A DNA stretch of 64,000 nt from Bugulina stolonifera (taxonomy: Eukaryota; Bryozoa; Gymnolaemata; Cheilostomatida; Bugulidae), in assembly GCA_935421135.1 (NCBI GenBank), contig OW285188.1, forward strand, positions 24,281,233-24,345,232, read 5' to 3'. A program made the translations under genes and the position numbers. Of the stretch, positions 33,999-47,216 are shown one piece after another. A model generated the notes under the pieces. That model had not been told where the DNA came from and made no database searches. It saw nothing but the letters and a program-made list of their open reading frames with translations. Position 1 is the stretch's first letter, and every line of letters begins with the position of its first letter.

Positions 33999-36900
33999 TT
34001 ATAAACGCTTTTCAGGCAGCAGTGCTGCCGACTTTGACGCTGACTTCCTGTAGTGCACAGATCTCTTACTGCCTTCTTCTATGTCGGAGTAGTCCTCTCT
34101 CTGCCACTTGTGCTTTTTATGATACTCCATAGAATCCAGGTGGTTGACTTTATAGTTATTCCAAAGCGAAGCTACCACTTGGGCAGTAGTGACATCACTT
34201 AAATTTGATGACAACATACGTAAGTAGAAAACACCATCCTGTTTCAGATATTCGTCTGCAAAGCAAGCAATGTGAGTCTTATCCAGTTTATTCTTTTTCA
34301 CTCTCTCGGCAAGCTTCACATACTTTTTTATGTAGCGGACTCTGCTGATGGAAAATATAGACCACAGCCAAGAGAGCAAGCTGTAGATATTGGCAAAGAA
34401 TACCAGAGCAATCCAGAACCAGAGGAAGATAAAGAACTTCTCAGAGAAAAGATTGATAGGCAGCGCACACTCTACAGTGTAGTCTTGGACGTTGGAGAAC
34501 TGACGAATCTTGAAGTCACACATGGTGACCCGCGGAAAGATTTTGCTGTGTTTTCCGACATCTTGACCTTGCCAGAGCATCTCTATGATGTGAATCCCAA
34601 ACTGTGAGTATGTAATACCCAGATTCTCTGTACCCAGAAGGTAGTTCAACAGATAGAACTGGCCAACTGCATTGCCTAAAAATATGATAAAATTCCTATT
34701 TTACAAAATAAATGTATCTCCAAAATCTAGTGAAATGTGTGCAATTTGGCCTTTTACCAAAGAATAACTGCCGCTGTCGACCATTTAATGACATTAACTT
34801 ATTCTCACTTGACGCATTATCTTAACTTTTAACTCAATATGGAGCAGCGAGAAGTCTAGTGAAAGGCATCCTTGTAATATATGACATGTAGCATGTGGCA
34901 TGCAACATGTAACATGTAGCATGTGACATGTGGCATGTAGCATGTGACATGCGGCATGTAGCATGTGACATGCAACATGTAACATGTGGCATGTGTAAGA
35001 AGTAACTTACAATTATTTCAGTGGTATACACAGTTATGTAGTTAACTTACCAATATACAATAATTTGCATAGTAAATAACATGCAGTGAGATAGTTCCCA
35101 TAAACTTTTCCACAAAGAGTAATTCGACAAAATCTCTCAACCTTTGAGAAGCATTTAGAGAAGGGAGTACGCTGTCTCCAGTATGTATAGATGAGTGCCT
35201 GGTCTATATTTTGCACTGCTGTAGCAATTGTCTTCTCTCGCACCTAAATCATCATACAGAGAGGTAATTAGATAGCCCAGTGACCTAGTACGATATACAT
35301 GTGTAGATCATAGGTTATGGAGGAGGTGAAATAATAGTGCCATGGAAACAATACAGTAAGTTAACTTGAAGTTCAGTTTGTACAACCCATATATTAGTAG
35401 ATGTCCATACAGCTATATAACACTGAATAGTATGAGACCCACTACAATGTATTGCTAAGCAAAGAGGAAATTTTTAGAAATTTCAACCACTCAATACGAA
35501 GTTGACTAATAACAAAATTGTGTGCTGTAGTTGGCAGTTAATACTAACAGCAGGAGAAGATAACTTCACTCTCAATACTGTCTTTGTGCGAAGACCTCAA
35601 TGACTAGTTTACAGCAGATAATTCAAATAAATTTAGTTAATCATAATATGACACAGAAAACATGAATATAAATAACAGGAACATGTCTTATTATAATATA
35701 AATATGCCATCTTATGGAGTTATCTCACCTCTGGCTGGATATTCTCTGAAGCTGCTAGCATCATAATCAGCCTGTTCACATCTAACCCGTGTTTTCCACA
35801 GAGGACACTCCACAGGATGCTGGTGAGTTGGAAGAGGAAGGCTTGAGATACTAGTATGAATGGTACCCACTAAAACAGTAACAGTACAGTTTCACATGCC
35901 ATGTGTACATGTACATGTATATGTATGTATATGACTGTAATGTATATGTATGTGTATTATATGTATGTATATGCAATGTATATGTATATGTGTGTATATT
36001 ACCTCACAACCACCTGTTTATGGTAGTAAGAAAGGGGACAATTTAGCATCTATTCAAATAGTATCCAAATCATTTACAGTTACTGACAGCATGCCAACGT
36101 AATAGCATTCCAACAATCTATCTTATCAATGGGTTAGTGGAATTGAAACCTTATATAATAGAACATTTGTCCACCAAATATAATAAAATAAAATCTATGA
36201 AAAAATGGAAAATAGGCCAGTGCTCGAGAAACTAAATACATTTTTGACCAACACTCGAGAAAATAAAAGAATATGTTTGTAACAGTTAAATGAATTGCAC
36301 AGATAAACTAAAGTAACATCTGTATGAGCTTCTACCTGGTAATATGTCAGCACCTCATTCCTTGGTTGGTGCTTGGTCAGCGGGGCTTTGTTATGAGGCA
36401 AGTAGTAAGTGTTGGATATCCAGCAGACTTGATGTACATATTCTACCATAGCACCTGTAAAACATGTCAACTGTACAGTACCGCACTAATACATGGAAAT
36501 ATATTCTACCATAGCACCTGTAAAACATTACTGTCAACTATGCATGGTAATATGGTATTATTACATGGTATACATTTGTCGAGAATTAAATGCATGTATG
36601 ATGAAAATGCATACATGTATATGTTGCAGCACAGATTAGGTATATATAACAGAAAATACAACCATAGATACAGCCTTATGCCCCTAGCCCTAGACCTATG
36701 CCCTAGATATAGCCCTATGCCCCAGATATAACCCCAAGACCTTGTGGAATGACTCGCCTACTTATTTAATAGCTAATTAAAGTATCTGAACAAATAATAA
36801 CATAATTATATTCAGTGTGGATTCAGACATCTCTAATTAGTATAGTAATATATCGCACACCCCCTCACCAATACTAACACATACAATGCATTTTATCAAT

Positions 36901-37718
36901 ATAGGATACTCCCCAATCCTGATGGTAACACTTAGAATATAAGCTATGTCTGTAATAGCTCCTCTCAGGTGAATATTACAAAGTATGTGTATTCTTGATT
37001 ATGAAACATTCATGAGATAAAAGTAATTAAAAGAGAACTATTTAGCTAAAATTAGTTTTGATCAAAACACGCTTCACTCTCACTTGAAAGTACAGTGTGT
37101 AGAACTGTCTAGTACATAGCCTTGCAGCGCATATTTCACCGACATAGAACTGGCTGATGGCCATGTACATGCAGATATTTCTCAATAATTTGTTTTTCAT
37201 AAAAATATTAGTCTATTTAAAAAATTAACCCTTGCCTGTACACACAGAGGCTGTTATTATACTTACACCTACTGTATGTGTACAATATAGTGCATATAAT
37301 TCTATTACTCAATACCAAGGGACATGTGTTGGTATACTGTGTGGTATTCTCTGCTGGACTTACCTGTAAATATGGCTGGTGTCCAGCAGACTATTGGCTC
37401 CCCGACATACTGTTTAGTGCTTACTATTACAGTAAATATCAACAGAATGATTGTGGAGTATCTGTGGTTCACTCTGTCAAAGAAGTCGTCATCCCACCGC
37501 GCAGCAAACTTGCCCATACGAGATATTCCATCCAGGAATCCAGATATCCTTCAAGTTAAGAAACAACTGATAACAAATTTTTTATCACAAAGCACGACAC
37601 GATCTGAAACAAAATAAAATCAAAGAAAAAAGTTGAAGCAATACAATCCCAAATCTTTTGCAAGTTTTTTACACATTCACTATATAACTATATGTGGACA
37701 TACTTACGACCCTATCAT
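33999..37718 (-). CDS. inx: Innexin 2 (gap-junction channel protein), 441 aa
   Basis: Exons: 37718-37708 (MIGS), 37548-37364, 36454-36336, 35869-35729, 35243-35051, 34675-33999; all in phase. Shows RWDDDFFDR, loop 1 cysteines C58 and C76 (same 18-residue spacing as innexin 1), [13 protein letters not shown] joined to WVPF across an intron, loop 2 with MCDF and VECALPIN, and FFIFLWFW. The cytoplasmic tail is rich in Lys, Ser and His. Intron positions are the same as in innexin 3, so these two are the closer duplicates. The 11 bp first exon was chosen because exon 2 opens in phase 2 without an ATG at the conserved position (ATA instead). AATAAA lies 35 bp past the stop. A duplicated splice acceptor sits 63 bp upstream of exon 3. 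Confidence 0.94.
34882..34997. repeat. CATGT-based short tandem repeat, innexin 2 intron 5
   Basis: About ten imperfect copies of a 10-11 bp unit built on CATGTAGCATGTGA. It also yields spurious Cys-His-Met reading frames. Confidence 0.85.
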
Positions 37719-38994
37719 GTTGAATAGTCACGTTTTACTAACTCAACGATTAAGAGCACTGTAAAGCGAGCGGCACGCATGTACCCCACAAACCAACTGA
37801 TTTATGACTATACTATGTCTACTATAGCGATAATATAACTGGGAGTGCACTATATGGAGCATGTACATGTATATAATAATATGTACATGTACATGTAATT
37901 TACTTGTGAGGAGATTTTCATTATAATGATTTATGCTACAAGTTATATACAAATGTATCCAGCCTGGTTTGATGTTAGAAAAATTAGCTGGAAACATTGA
38001 TCGGTCAGAAGTGAGCTGTTAGATACAATCATATAGTATCGTAATTAGAGACTCAGCAAGACAAGGTCTTGTATCAACACACATTCACTACACTAAACCA
38101 AAATATTTATCATAGATTTGTGGGATACCGGTGTTAACTACAGCAACTTTTCTTAATACTGGGAAACACAATTACTGGATACACAACACGTATGTAACAC
38201 CAATAGGGAATTATCATACATCCATAAATCTGGGTGACTAAAAACTCAGGCTATATATAAAATTTGAAATCTCTTTGGTCATTGGTGTAGATTCTAGATT
38301 GAACACTTATTTCAGCTTTAGCTTAGGTATTATGTCATGAGTGTTAGGGCTGACCTATTGGTAGATGGTACAGTAGTGTTGAATTAATTTCATGATGTTC
38401 AAATTCCCAGGTGACAATCAGGCAAAATTTGAATCCAACTGCTAATTATTTGGGAAGCAGGACTTTTGTGAGCATGCCCCATCAGTATGTAATTTCAGCA
38501 TGCTTGATAGCACATATAAGAGAAATATGGAGTATAAACTTACTGAACTGTTGGTTAGAGTAACTGGTGGACCTCATATGTCACCCATCTTCATCAGTGC
38601 GAGTATCTGCCGAGAAATTAGGTTCACCATAGTTGTCATATTAAGCTGAGGGTATTGAGCAGCAAGTGTTGTATAACGTAGTATAGTGTTGTATAGTGCT
38701 ATTAGTATAGAGTTGTATAATGTAGTATAGTGTTGTATAGTGCTATTAGTATAGAGTTGTATAATGTAGTATAGTGTTGTATATTACATTGTTCAAGAAT
38801 TTTTTCACTCAGGAATTCTGTTGTAATGGAGCCAATGACTACGTCTGGTGAAGTCTCATCATTATAGTAAATACACTTTTATTCGACGTCGTTATTAACA
38901 AATAATCCTGCACCGATATGTAGACGACTTGTAAAAATATTCTATGAACTTTTAAGATTAAACTTATTAATGTGTTATTTACGTAAGATTGTAG
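37719..38994. other. 1.3 kb spacer between innexin 2 and innexin 3
   Basis: AT-rich. A 44 bp tandem repeat is at 38666-38784, and the innexin 3 polyadenylation signal (AATAAA, minus) at 38878-38883. No gene seen. Confidence 0.6.
38666..38784. repeat. 44 bp tandem repeat, about 2.7 copies
   Basis: The unit contains GTAGTATAGTGTTGTATAGT and GCTATTAGTATAGAGTTG. Copies differ at only one or two bases. It lies downstream of innexin 3. Confidence 0.8.
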
Positions 38995-41900
38995 CTAGGG
39001 GAATATATTCCCAGGGGTGGTGGGTGTGTTATCATTGCCATCATTGATAACTGGTAAGGTTGGCCTTCGGTATACTTGCCGGTCGTTCAACTCAATATCT
39101 TGCTCTAAGAGCTCTCTACATCTATTCCTATGGAACTCCATTCTCTTACTATGGTGGAGTATAAAGTGATCCCACAGCTTACACACCACCTCCGATACAA
39201 CAACGTCAGTCGTGTTCTTAGCTAGCATACGTATGGAGAAGACTCCATCTTGCCGAAGGTAATACTCCGTGAAACATCGCAAGTGTTTTCTTTCTAATGG
39301 CCGCCTCCTCATTCTTTCCGAAATAAACAAGTACTTCTTGACGTACGATGTGCGGCTAATAGCAAACAACGAGCTCATCCAGAATATTAGGCTGAGAGTG
39401 TTTAGGAAGGTCATTATAACCAGCCAGAACCAGAGAAAGATGAATATCTTCTGGTTGAAGAGGTTGATGGGAAGTGTACACTCTATCGTGTACTGGTGGA
39501 AGTTGGACATCTGACGCACAGTAAAGTCACACATGGTCACACGTGGGAATATCTTGCTGGACACACCGATATCTTGTCCAGACAAGATGAGACTAACTAT
39601 ATGTATACCATAGAATAGATAGTGTACTCCCAGCCTCTCAGCTCCCAGAAAGTAGTTCAAACCAAACAACTGGCCAATAGAGTTACCTAAGCAAATTCGG
39701 AAAGCATCAATCATTATTACAACTTTATAAAAGCCAAATTTATAATGGTATCGTAATTTAATATAATTAATTATACATGTATAATATCAAAATGTTATAC
39801 TGCTTTTAAATATTGGTTATACAGTTACATTTTTCAAGTCAAAAATGAGCAGCCTTAGGTGTGTGTGTAAACAGTTGATAAAACTACATGTCTTATGGAA
39901 ACTTTAAGAACTAATTTTTGTTCAAGTAATGAGTCCGCTGATAATGATAGTCTCTCTTACCTATATAGAGTACTTTGCAAAGGATATAGAGTGAGGTGAG
40001 ATAATTCCCAAATCCTCTTCCGCAGCCAATTATACAGAGCAGGTTGTGAGCCTTCTTCATACAGTTGGCAAAGTCACTATAGCTACTATTTCTCCAGATG
40101 GATATAGCCAGAGATCTGTCTATTTGTTTAACTATACATCGAACTGTTCTATCACGTACCTAAATAACATATATAAAACTTGAAACTAGTGTATAACTAT
40201 AATGGCTACTCAGAAGGAGGTCTTTAAACCATTACTGTCATCTCAATACAATAATATCTCCATTTATAATAAAATACATGTGCAGTGAAACAGACTCCAA
40301 GGGACCACCATAATTGGTTTGAATTAGGCTTGAGTTTGAATTGTAAGATCACTTCACTTAATTTAAGTCATTATAATATAGTGCTCAGCAGGGACCAAGA
40401 CTAATAGTTTGAACTAACCAAGTTTTTGAATTATCCGAGGCTGAATAAGCAAGTTCCACTGTATTATATATTGGACACATATGAACACAAATATATAGCA
40501 ATACGTCATACAAACTAAATATTTGCAAGCAATTTATGAGAATCAAGTAGTTAATGTTGAATAGGGAATTGTCCCCACAACATTTAGTATAATAATACAA
40601 TTGGAGGACTAGGATACTTTACCTCCGGATTAACATTGTCAATACCAGACACAGTTTTGGCTACTCTGTTAGGATCCAGGCCTACATATTGACTCGATGC
40701 CTTCCAAAGCAGACCCGGCAGCAGGAAGAGAAATGCTTGAGCAAGGAGGATGAATGGGACCCACTACAACCACACACACATACATACGACGTGAAGAGTC
40801 ATTTCCGAATGTTCGCTTTTGATAGTGAGAGTCACACTCTGTAACACCAATTGGTGTTACAGAGTGTTGACCTCAAACTATTGACCTCAAACGCTAACTT
40901 ATGTCAGAACTAGATGCAGTAGTCAATAGCATAATCATCTTCTTCATGAATCTCTCAATAACCAACCACATGTCTAGAGGTGATAATACAAACAGAAGAG
41001 TTAGAAAGTCAATTAGCAATCAAATTCTTGGAATGTTTCAAAATCGCATTCTAACGGCTAGAAGTTTTCATCTAATATGAGTGAAGCTCTAATTGGAAGC
41101 TAATCTAGAGCCAACTATTACATGTACTTTACTTCACCTTATTTGTATTAATCATACTAGTGCTAGGCAGCTGCCTCAACCCCACCCGCACATTTAAATG
41201 ATTCACTATAACATGGTTCTTAAGCTAATTAGGTTTTATTTACAATCATGTTGATAATTCAGTGTGGAGTGTGCCAACAATTATGATTCAGTAAATGTAT
41301 ACATAAAACAAATCATAACCAGGTAAAGGGAGTCAAGTACGGAAATCCATACAGCCTTCTGTGTGAATCAGATAGAATAGAATTGTTGACTTTAAAAAGA
41401 GAACTGAACTTGGCCAATACAATGTAGTTGCGTTATCCTTAGTAGACCAGCACCTCTGCACACTGTATGCAGATATGGAGGTTAGAGCACCTTACCTGGT
41501 AATATACAAGCACCTGTTCTCTAACATCAGTAGCTCTTAGAGGGGCTTTATTAGGTGGGAGATAGTAAGTGTTGGACACCCAGCATATCTGGTGAGCATA
41601 GTCTACCATTGCCCCTACAATTATACAATATATGTCTGTGAGATAATGTACTACATGTGTATGGATATGGTAAGGAGAACAGCAATTCTAACAGTAATGA
41701 TGATACATACCTTGGCAAAGTTTGTTAATATGAGGGCAATTTTTTCCATTGCAAAATTTTGAAAATTCCAAGATCAAAACTTGCAAACAGTATCTGATTT
41801 TAGAGATTAATATGTACGGCGATGCAATGTATACAGCTGTACAGCATACATACACAACATGTTCATTCACATGGGATATGCAGACTATCTGTTGAAAATA

Positions 41901-42347
41901 ATAGCTGGTAACATACCAAAACTACCTTGCTTTACAAACTATTGAACAAACCATGAACCTGGCACTACAATTAAATAGCAATGTTATTACCAGACCACGT
42001 GCCGTCACACCAACAGGCTATCGGCTCTCCGACGTACTGCTTCAGGCTAACAATGACGGTCATGCACAGTAGAATAATGGTAGACAGGACGTGGTTGAGC
42101 CTATCACATAGGTCGTCATCCCATCTTCTTGTGTACTTGGCAATCTGTCCAATAGTCTCAAACAAGGCTGACAACCTGTATTATACAAGATACAGCAATC
42201 ACTACATAATAAATATAAAATCTATTATGAATATGAATATGAAATTACGGGAACATGTCAATTGTTTGTTTTTTTGGGTCAACTTATAATAAACCAATAG
42301 GACTACTACTTACAATACTAGTTTGATAACAGAAATACTCACGGCAT
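38995..42347 (-). CDS. inx: Innexin 3 (gap-junction channel protein), about 446 aa; first exon uncertain
   Basis: Secure exons: 42175-41991, 41614-41496, 40763-40623, 40159-39961, 39686-38995, in phase, with the same intron positions as innexin 2. Shows RWDDDLCDR, loop 1 CWC then HQICWVSNTYYLP, YYQ/WVPF, loop 2 MCDF and IECTLPIN, IFLWFWLVI. Loop 1 has a third cysteine two residues after the first, unlike innexins 1 and 2. The acidic C-terminus ends TPTTPGNIFP. Exon 42175 opens in phase 2 and needs an upstream ATG exon. Three fit: a 5 bp one at 42347-42343 (giving MPLSALF), one at 44514-44501 and one at 47216-47194. The nearest is used for these coordinates, but the distant ones have equal or better start contexts. 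AATAAA follows at 38878-38883. Confidence 0.92.
40835..40866. repeat. 32 bp perfect palindrome, innexin 3 intron
   Basis: CACTCTGTAACACCAA is followed directly by its exact reverse complement, with no spacer. Confidence 0.9.
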
Positions 42348-44500
42348 GTCCGATGTTGAAGGTGAAGGCGGCAGCAATGAGGCCGAGCCAGCTCTGTATA
42401 CGCTGCCATCTCTTCTAATGACTGACCCATGGAGAGTTGCTAATATCTATTAACTCAATTATATCCAAATTTGTCATCCCTGATATAAGGTCTTACCATA
42501 CACCAGGCAAAGTACTTGCCATGTTTACATCAACTTAATTGCATTTATTTTAGTCAACAGCAAAACAATATGTTATAATAATATAGATTATATAGCCTCT
42601 ATTCCATTGCGGAAAAGCTTTCATGTTCAGGAAATGAATTTTAGACAGTTACATTTATGATTATACACGGATATAGATATTATATCATTTATATACTTGG
42701 TACGAAATACTAGCATTAACCTGTCTGGCATATGGTACAATATATTATTGTATTGGCAGCACTATCCAGGTGACTGATGAGAAAGAAGAAAGCTGTTGTG
42801 TCTATTTATGGATTGAAAGATATTTTAACGCTGACCGAGAAAGCTACATTGCCACTAGATTTTGTTATACGCTGTGTTGTGCAGTGTGTAGAATATATAA
42901 TTATACAATGTAATAATTATACTTGTATCATCAATAACAAAATCTTATAACTCTCTAATACAGTAATTATTTTATATAAATGATTCCTTATGTTGAGAAA
43001 GATATCAAAGATGAACATATTATATTTTCTACCCAACATCACAGTATACCATTACCATTACACATATGGTCAGCGAGTGCACTAGCAGCTAGTGCTAGAG
43101 TGTCAGCACTAGCACTCAGTGTAGCAATCCATCAGGGATCAGTCAATAAGTGAACTTATAACCATATAAAACACTCTATTATACATCTGATACTCTACAG
43201 TAAAACATCTACATGTGTACTCCGCCTACACTCTGTGGTCCACATGTACCTGATTAAAACTACAAATATAAAAGCAATTTAGGCCTATTTCAGAACATTA
43301 TAAACATGACTGTAGTTGTGTTCCCATGCCTGTCCAAACATCCCACGGGTCCAGAAAATCAAGTTGCATATACTGTACACTGTACATGTAAATCATTCAA
43401 CAATAAAGTTCTGAATTAGCTTGGGTTGTGATGGTGATAATGTGTTGGCAGTATAATATAATGTTGGGGTGCTGTAGCACTATGTAGACTAGTAGGACAT
43501 ATACTATATGGCAAACTGTATGTAAAGTCACCTTTTTGAAACTAAATAAATAATACCACTTTCATAAATATTTTTTATAAATTATGCTTGATAAATTGCT
43601 GCTAACAATTATAATTTCAAATAAAATAATCTCAATAATAGACCTAGACTCTCTCACACAACTATCAACGTGTTTATAATTTTCTGAAATATGTCTACCT
43701 CACGGCAATATTAACGACCTGTCTTTATCCGCTGGAATTAATTTAAAATGTTTTAACCCGAGTGGAATGGTGTAGAACCTGAGTGGAATGGTGTAGAACC
43801 TGACGGCATTCAAAAGTGAAGAAGTCTGACGGCTGCTAGACAACTGATGTAAATACTCTGTGGAAAGAACTACATACCTTCATCATGCTATTCTAACAAC
43901 CCTCTATGAAAAGGACTATTTTATTAAAACCAAACTAATCGTAGAAAGTGCAGGCAAGTTGAAATCAAGTTATTTGATTTCAAGGTTGCTTAAAAACTGT
44001 AATATTCACAGCAAATGTTGCAAATATTACTGTCCAGTGTAATAGTTTGATATTCGCGGATAATGTATTCAGAATTATGGTTCAAATAACTACAATTGAA
44101 GACATGAGTTATGGAGTCTCTCCAACATTATAATACAGACTTAAATAATTTAAATATATAGGCTAAAATTTATGGGCCTATAAGTACGAAAAGTGCACAA
44201 AACAGTCATATAAACTATCACCTATTTACACACAAATACATGTGTATACACATTTTATACACGTGTATACACTACATATATACACACATGTAATATACAC
44301 ATGTATACACATGTATGTATACATGTGTATGTATACATGCACATGTAATATACACATGGATATAACTATGCAGTGGGAGTGAAACTATAGAAAGATGAGT
44401 TATATTGTCAATCAAACAGAGCAAAGTCACATAAAAAATAAAAAATAATATGATAACAATAAAAACATAATAGGAGATATTTAGGAAAGTAAATTCTTAC

Positions 44501-44514
44501 CTATAAAACGGCAT
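44501..44514 (-). other. Candidate alternative first exon of innexin 3 (MPFYR)
   Basis: ATGCCGTTTTATAG followed by the donor GTAAGA; phase 2 as required, giving MPFYR joined to LSALFETIG. A TATA-like GTATATAAAC lies on the same strand at 44621-44630, about 110 bp upstream of the ATG, so a separate promoter is plausible. Confidence 0.45.
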
Positions 44515-47193
44515 TTCGATGTAGTATGTGATCTATTCCAAATAAAAATAGGATTCTCTTCTCCAACTTTTAAAACAATTCGATATACATGTAATTTAAT
44601 ACCATTTCATTGCAAGTAACGTTTATATACTTTGAGTTTAACGATTTCGCTGACTACAAACTACAGTGTTATTCGACAGCTTGTAGGAAAGTAGGAGGGA
44701 TGTTTAGTATATGCTGTTCAAAGTACTTGAAAAAATCTGCCGCAATACAAGGTATGCAGGCTTAGAGAGCCGTCTGCACTGCTAACTGACATGCTATCAT
44801 ATAGGCTAGGTGTAGACATACATTTTTTATCTATATAATTATGATTACCATGTATACAGACAGGTTATACACGCATGTATATACATATGTATACATAATA
44901 TACAGGAGTTATCATTTATATTTACTATACATAAAGCATATAGGCAGCAGCAGCGGCAGTAGCATATTATACTATATATTACTCTCAACATCTGACATCT
45001 TTAAATCATTGGATAATAATATAAACCATTCTGTACTCAAATAAAGTATTGTAATTAACTTACTGCATACTAATTATCAGTATGCGCATGTTCTATCTTA
45101 TGCAGTAATTAGTGAGCTAACAACAGTACTACAGTATATTATATACAATGCCCATCTGCAATGGAGAGTGAAACTTGGTAATAAAAATGTTGTGTTTGGA
45201 ATACTTTACTATTTAAATTTATTAAAATTTTAATGCAATTAATACTAATTTTATAGACCTCTAAGCAGTAGCCATGGTTCAAATAATGCGATTTATGTGT
45301 TTGAGAAGTTGTCCACTCATTCAATGATTACATTGAGTGGGCAACTCCTGGGACAGGACATTAACCTGAGTTCCAAACCTATATTGGCCAATGGGTGGAT
45401 AGGGCCAACTTCTACACAGTCAACAGTAGATGATAAAGCTTTGTGAAACCTTAAATTAATAGTTAATACTTCCATCAGTGAAATTGTCTTCACTTACCAC
45501 ACATGTGAACTCAACCATAATTATAACATTATAGGCCCAGCAACGTAGCCTCTATTTTTGTTAGGATACTTAAGCAGAAATATTGCTATACTGCAAGTTT
45601 TAAAATGCCCTAGAGATTTATTTTCTCCTGCCTAAATCTATATAGGAGAAGTTAATTCCTAATTATTACAGTAATGCACCAGAGAGTGTAGTAGTTCCAG
45701 CAATACAATACAATAGCAATAGGATACAATATTTAGTGTTTATGTTATGATTATACCAATTAGTGAGATACACATGTACAACATTGCAGCTATATATGCT
45801 TAACACACATTTCTCTAGACCAACACAGAACTGCAGGCTTAAATAGCAGTTACTACTACCTACCAAATCTTACACATGTTAAACAAGTACCCACAAAAAT
45901 ACTATTTTAGTGAAAAACTTTAATGAAAAACTAATTTTCTCAGTGACTTATAGTATCAACTATCAATTTACTAGAATATTGTACGTATGACTTGACCCTG
46001 GCTCATGTAATATGTTTTACATGTATATATACAGGTTATCGTTTTTGGTTACATTAGTATAACATTTACAGTCTCCCAAAGTTCATCATATAACTAAATT
46101 ATTTGATATTTAGGAATATGCTCAACATCAATTATAGTAGATAATTATACAGCGTGTACTAATGTAACTTCTGCAATGACATACCTGATATGTATGCAAT
46201 TCATAAGGTACAGTAAATATGGAAAAGCATAATTGCAAGAAAATTTAAATGGATATAATCTTGGCTGGTGCTCTTCCCTACTAGTATATTATGTCATATG
46301 TACTTGATTAGATGCATGTATACATGCAGTACATACAGTGTACAGCAACATTGTATGTACGTCTTATTAAACTAACAGTATTTACTGGTGGGACCATGGG
46401 CAAAACTTGGGTGGCATTATATAACTAAATAGACCTACATATACATGTATGTATATGTATAGAAAATTAAACTGCTGACAGAATTTCTTTGTCCATGTTC
46501 ACTGGTAAGGGGATAAGAATTGGTGAATACCATTATTTTTATAAAAAGAATTTCTACCCATAATCTTATAACTTTTTATACAATGGTAATTAAATAGTAT
46601 TAATAGTAATACCTGCATTTGAAAATGGCTTGTAAATCATTATACTCACAAAACCAAGACTGACCCAGTTTACAGTTACAAGGTAATAAATATGTTAGTT
46701 CTTGACTGCTATAATTCTACAACAGGTATTATTTATGTATTATTATACAATACCAAATTGGTATTACTAATATAGGTTGGTTTGTATCACACTATATTAC
46801 ATGTATATTTGGTATTACCGATATTAGTTTGTATTGTATTACTATACTATTTTATGCTATTTTACCAACATTTTGTAGGAGCACCCAAGATATGATGCAT
46901 GTTTATATAGATAGCTAATTTTGAGTAACTCCCAGCTTAAATACATGTAGGTATGATACAAGCACAATTATCAATAAATATTATCATTTTTCAAAATAAC
47001 TGAGACATGATGTACTTGTAACAAAGCAGAGGGTATTTACATTAGCTAGGTCTATTTACATCATATTACTTATCTACACAGAGTTTGATGTCAACTAAAC
47101 CTAAAATATATAAAATTATTTATAGACAATATTACGCCGCAAAATCTAGCATGAGATATAACATGATGAAGGTTGAGGTACTAATGTACTTAC

Positions 47194-47216
47194 GCATAGT
47201 ACGCCATCTCCGCCAT
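47194..47216 (-). other. Candidate alternative first exon of innexin 3 (MAEMAYYA)
   Basis: ATG within a strong start context (AACATGG), 23 bp, donor GTAAGT, phase 2. The joined N-terminus MAEMAYYALSALF resembles innexin 1 (MEELGYTMSGF). It would create a 5 kb first intron. Confidence 0.5.

Noticed and set aside
34794..35031. Cys-His-Met repeat frames
   Set aside because: Products of the CATGT-based tandem repeat in an innexin 2 intron.
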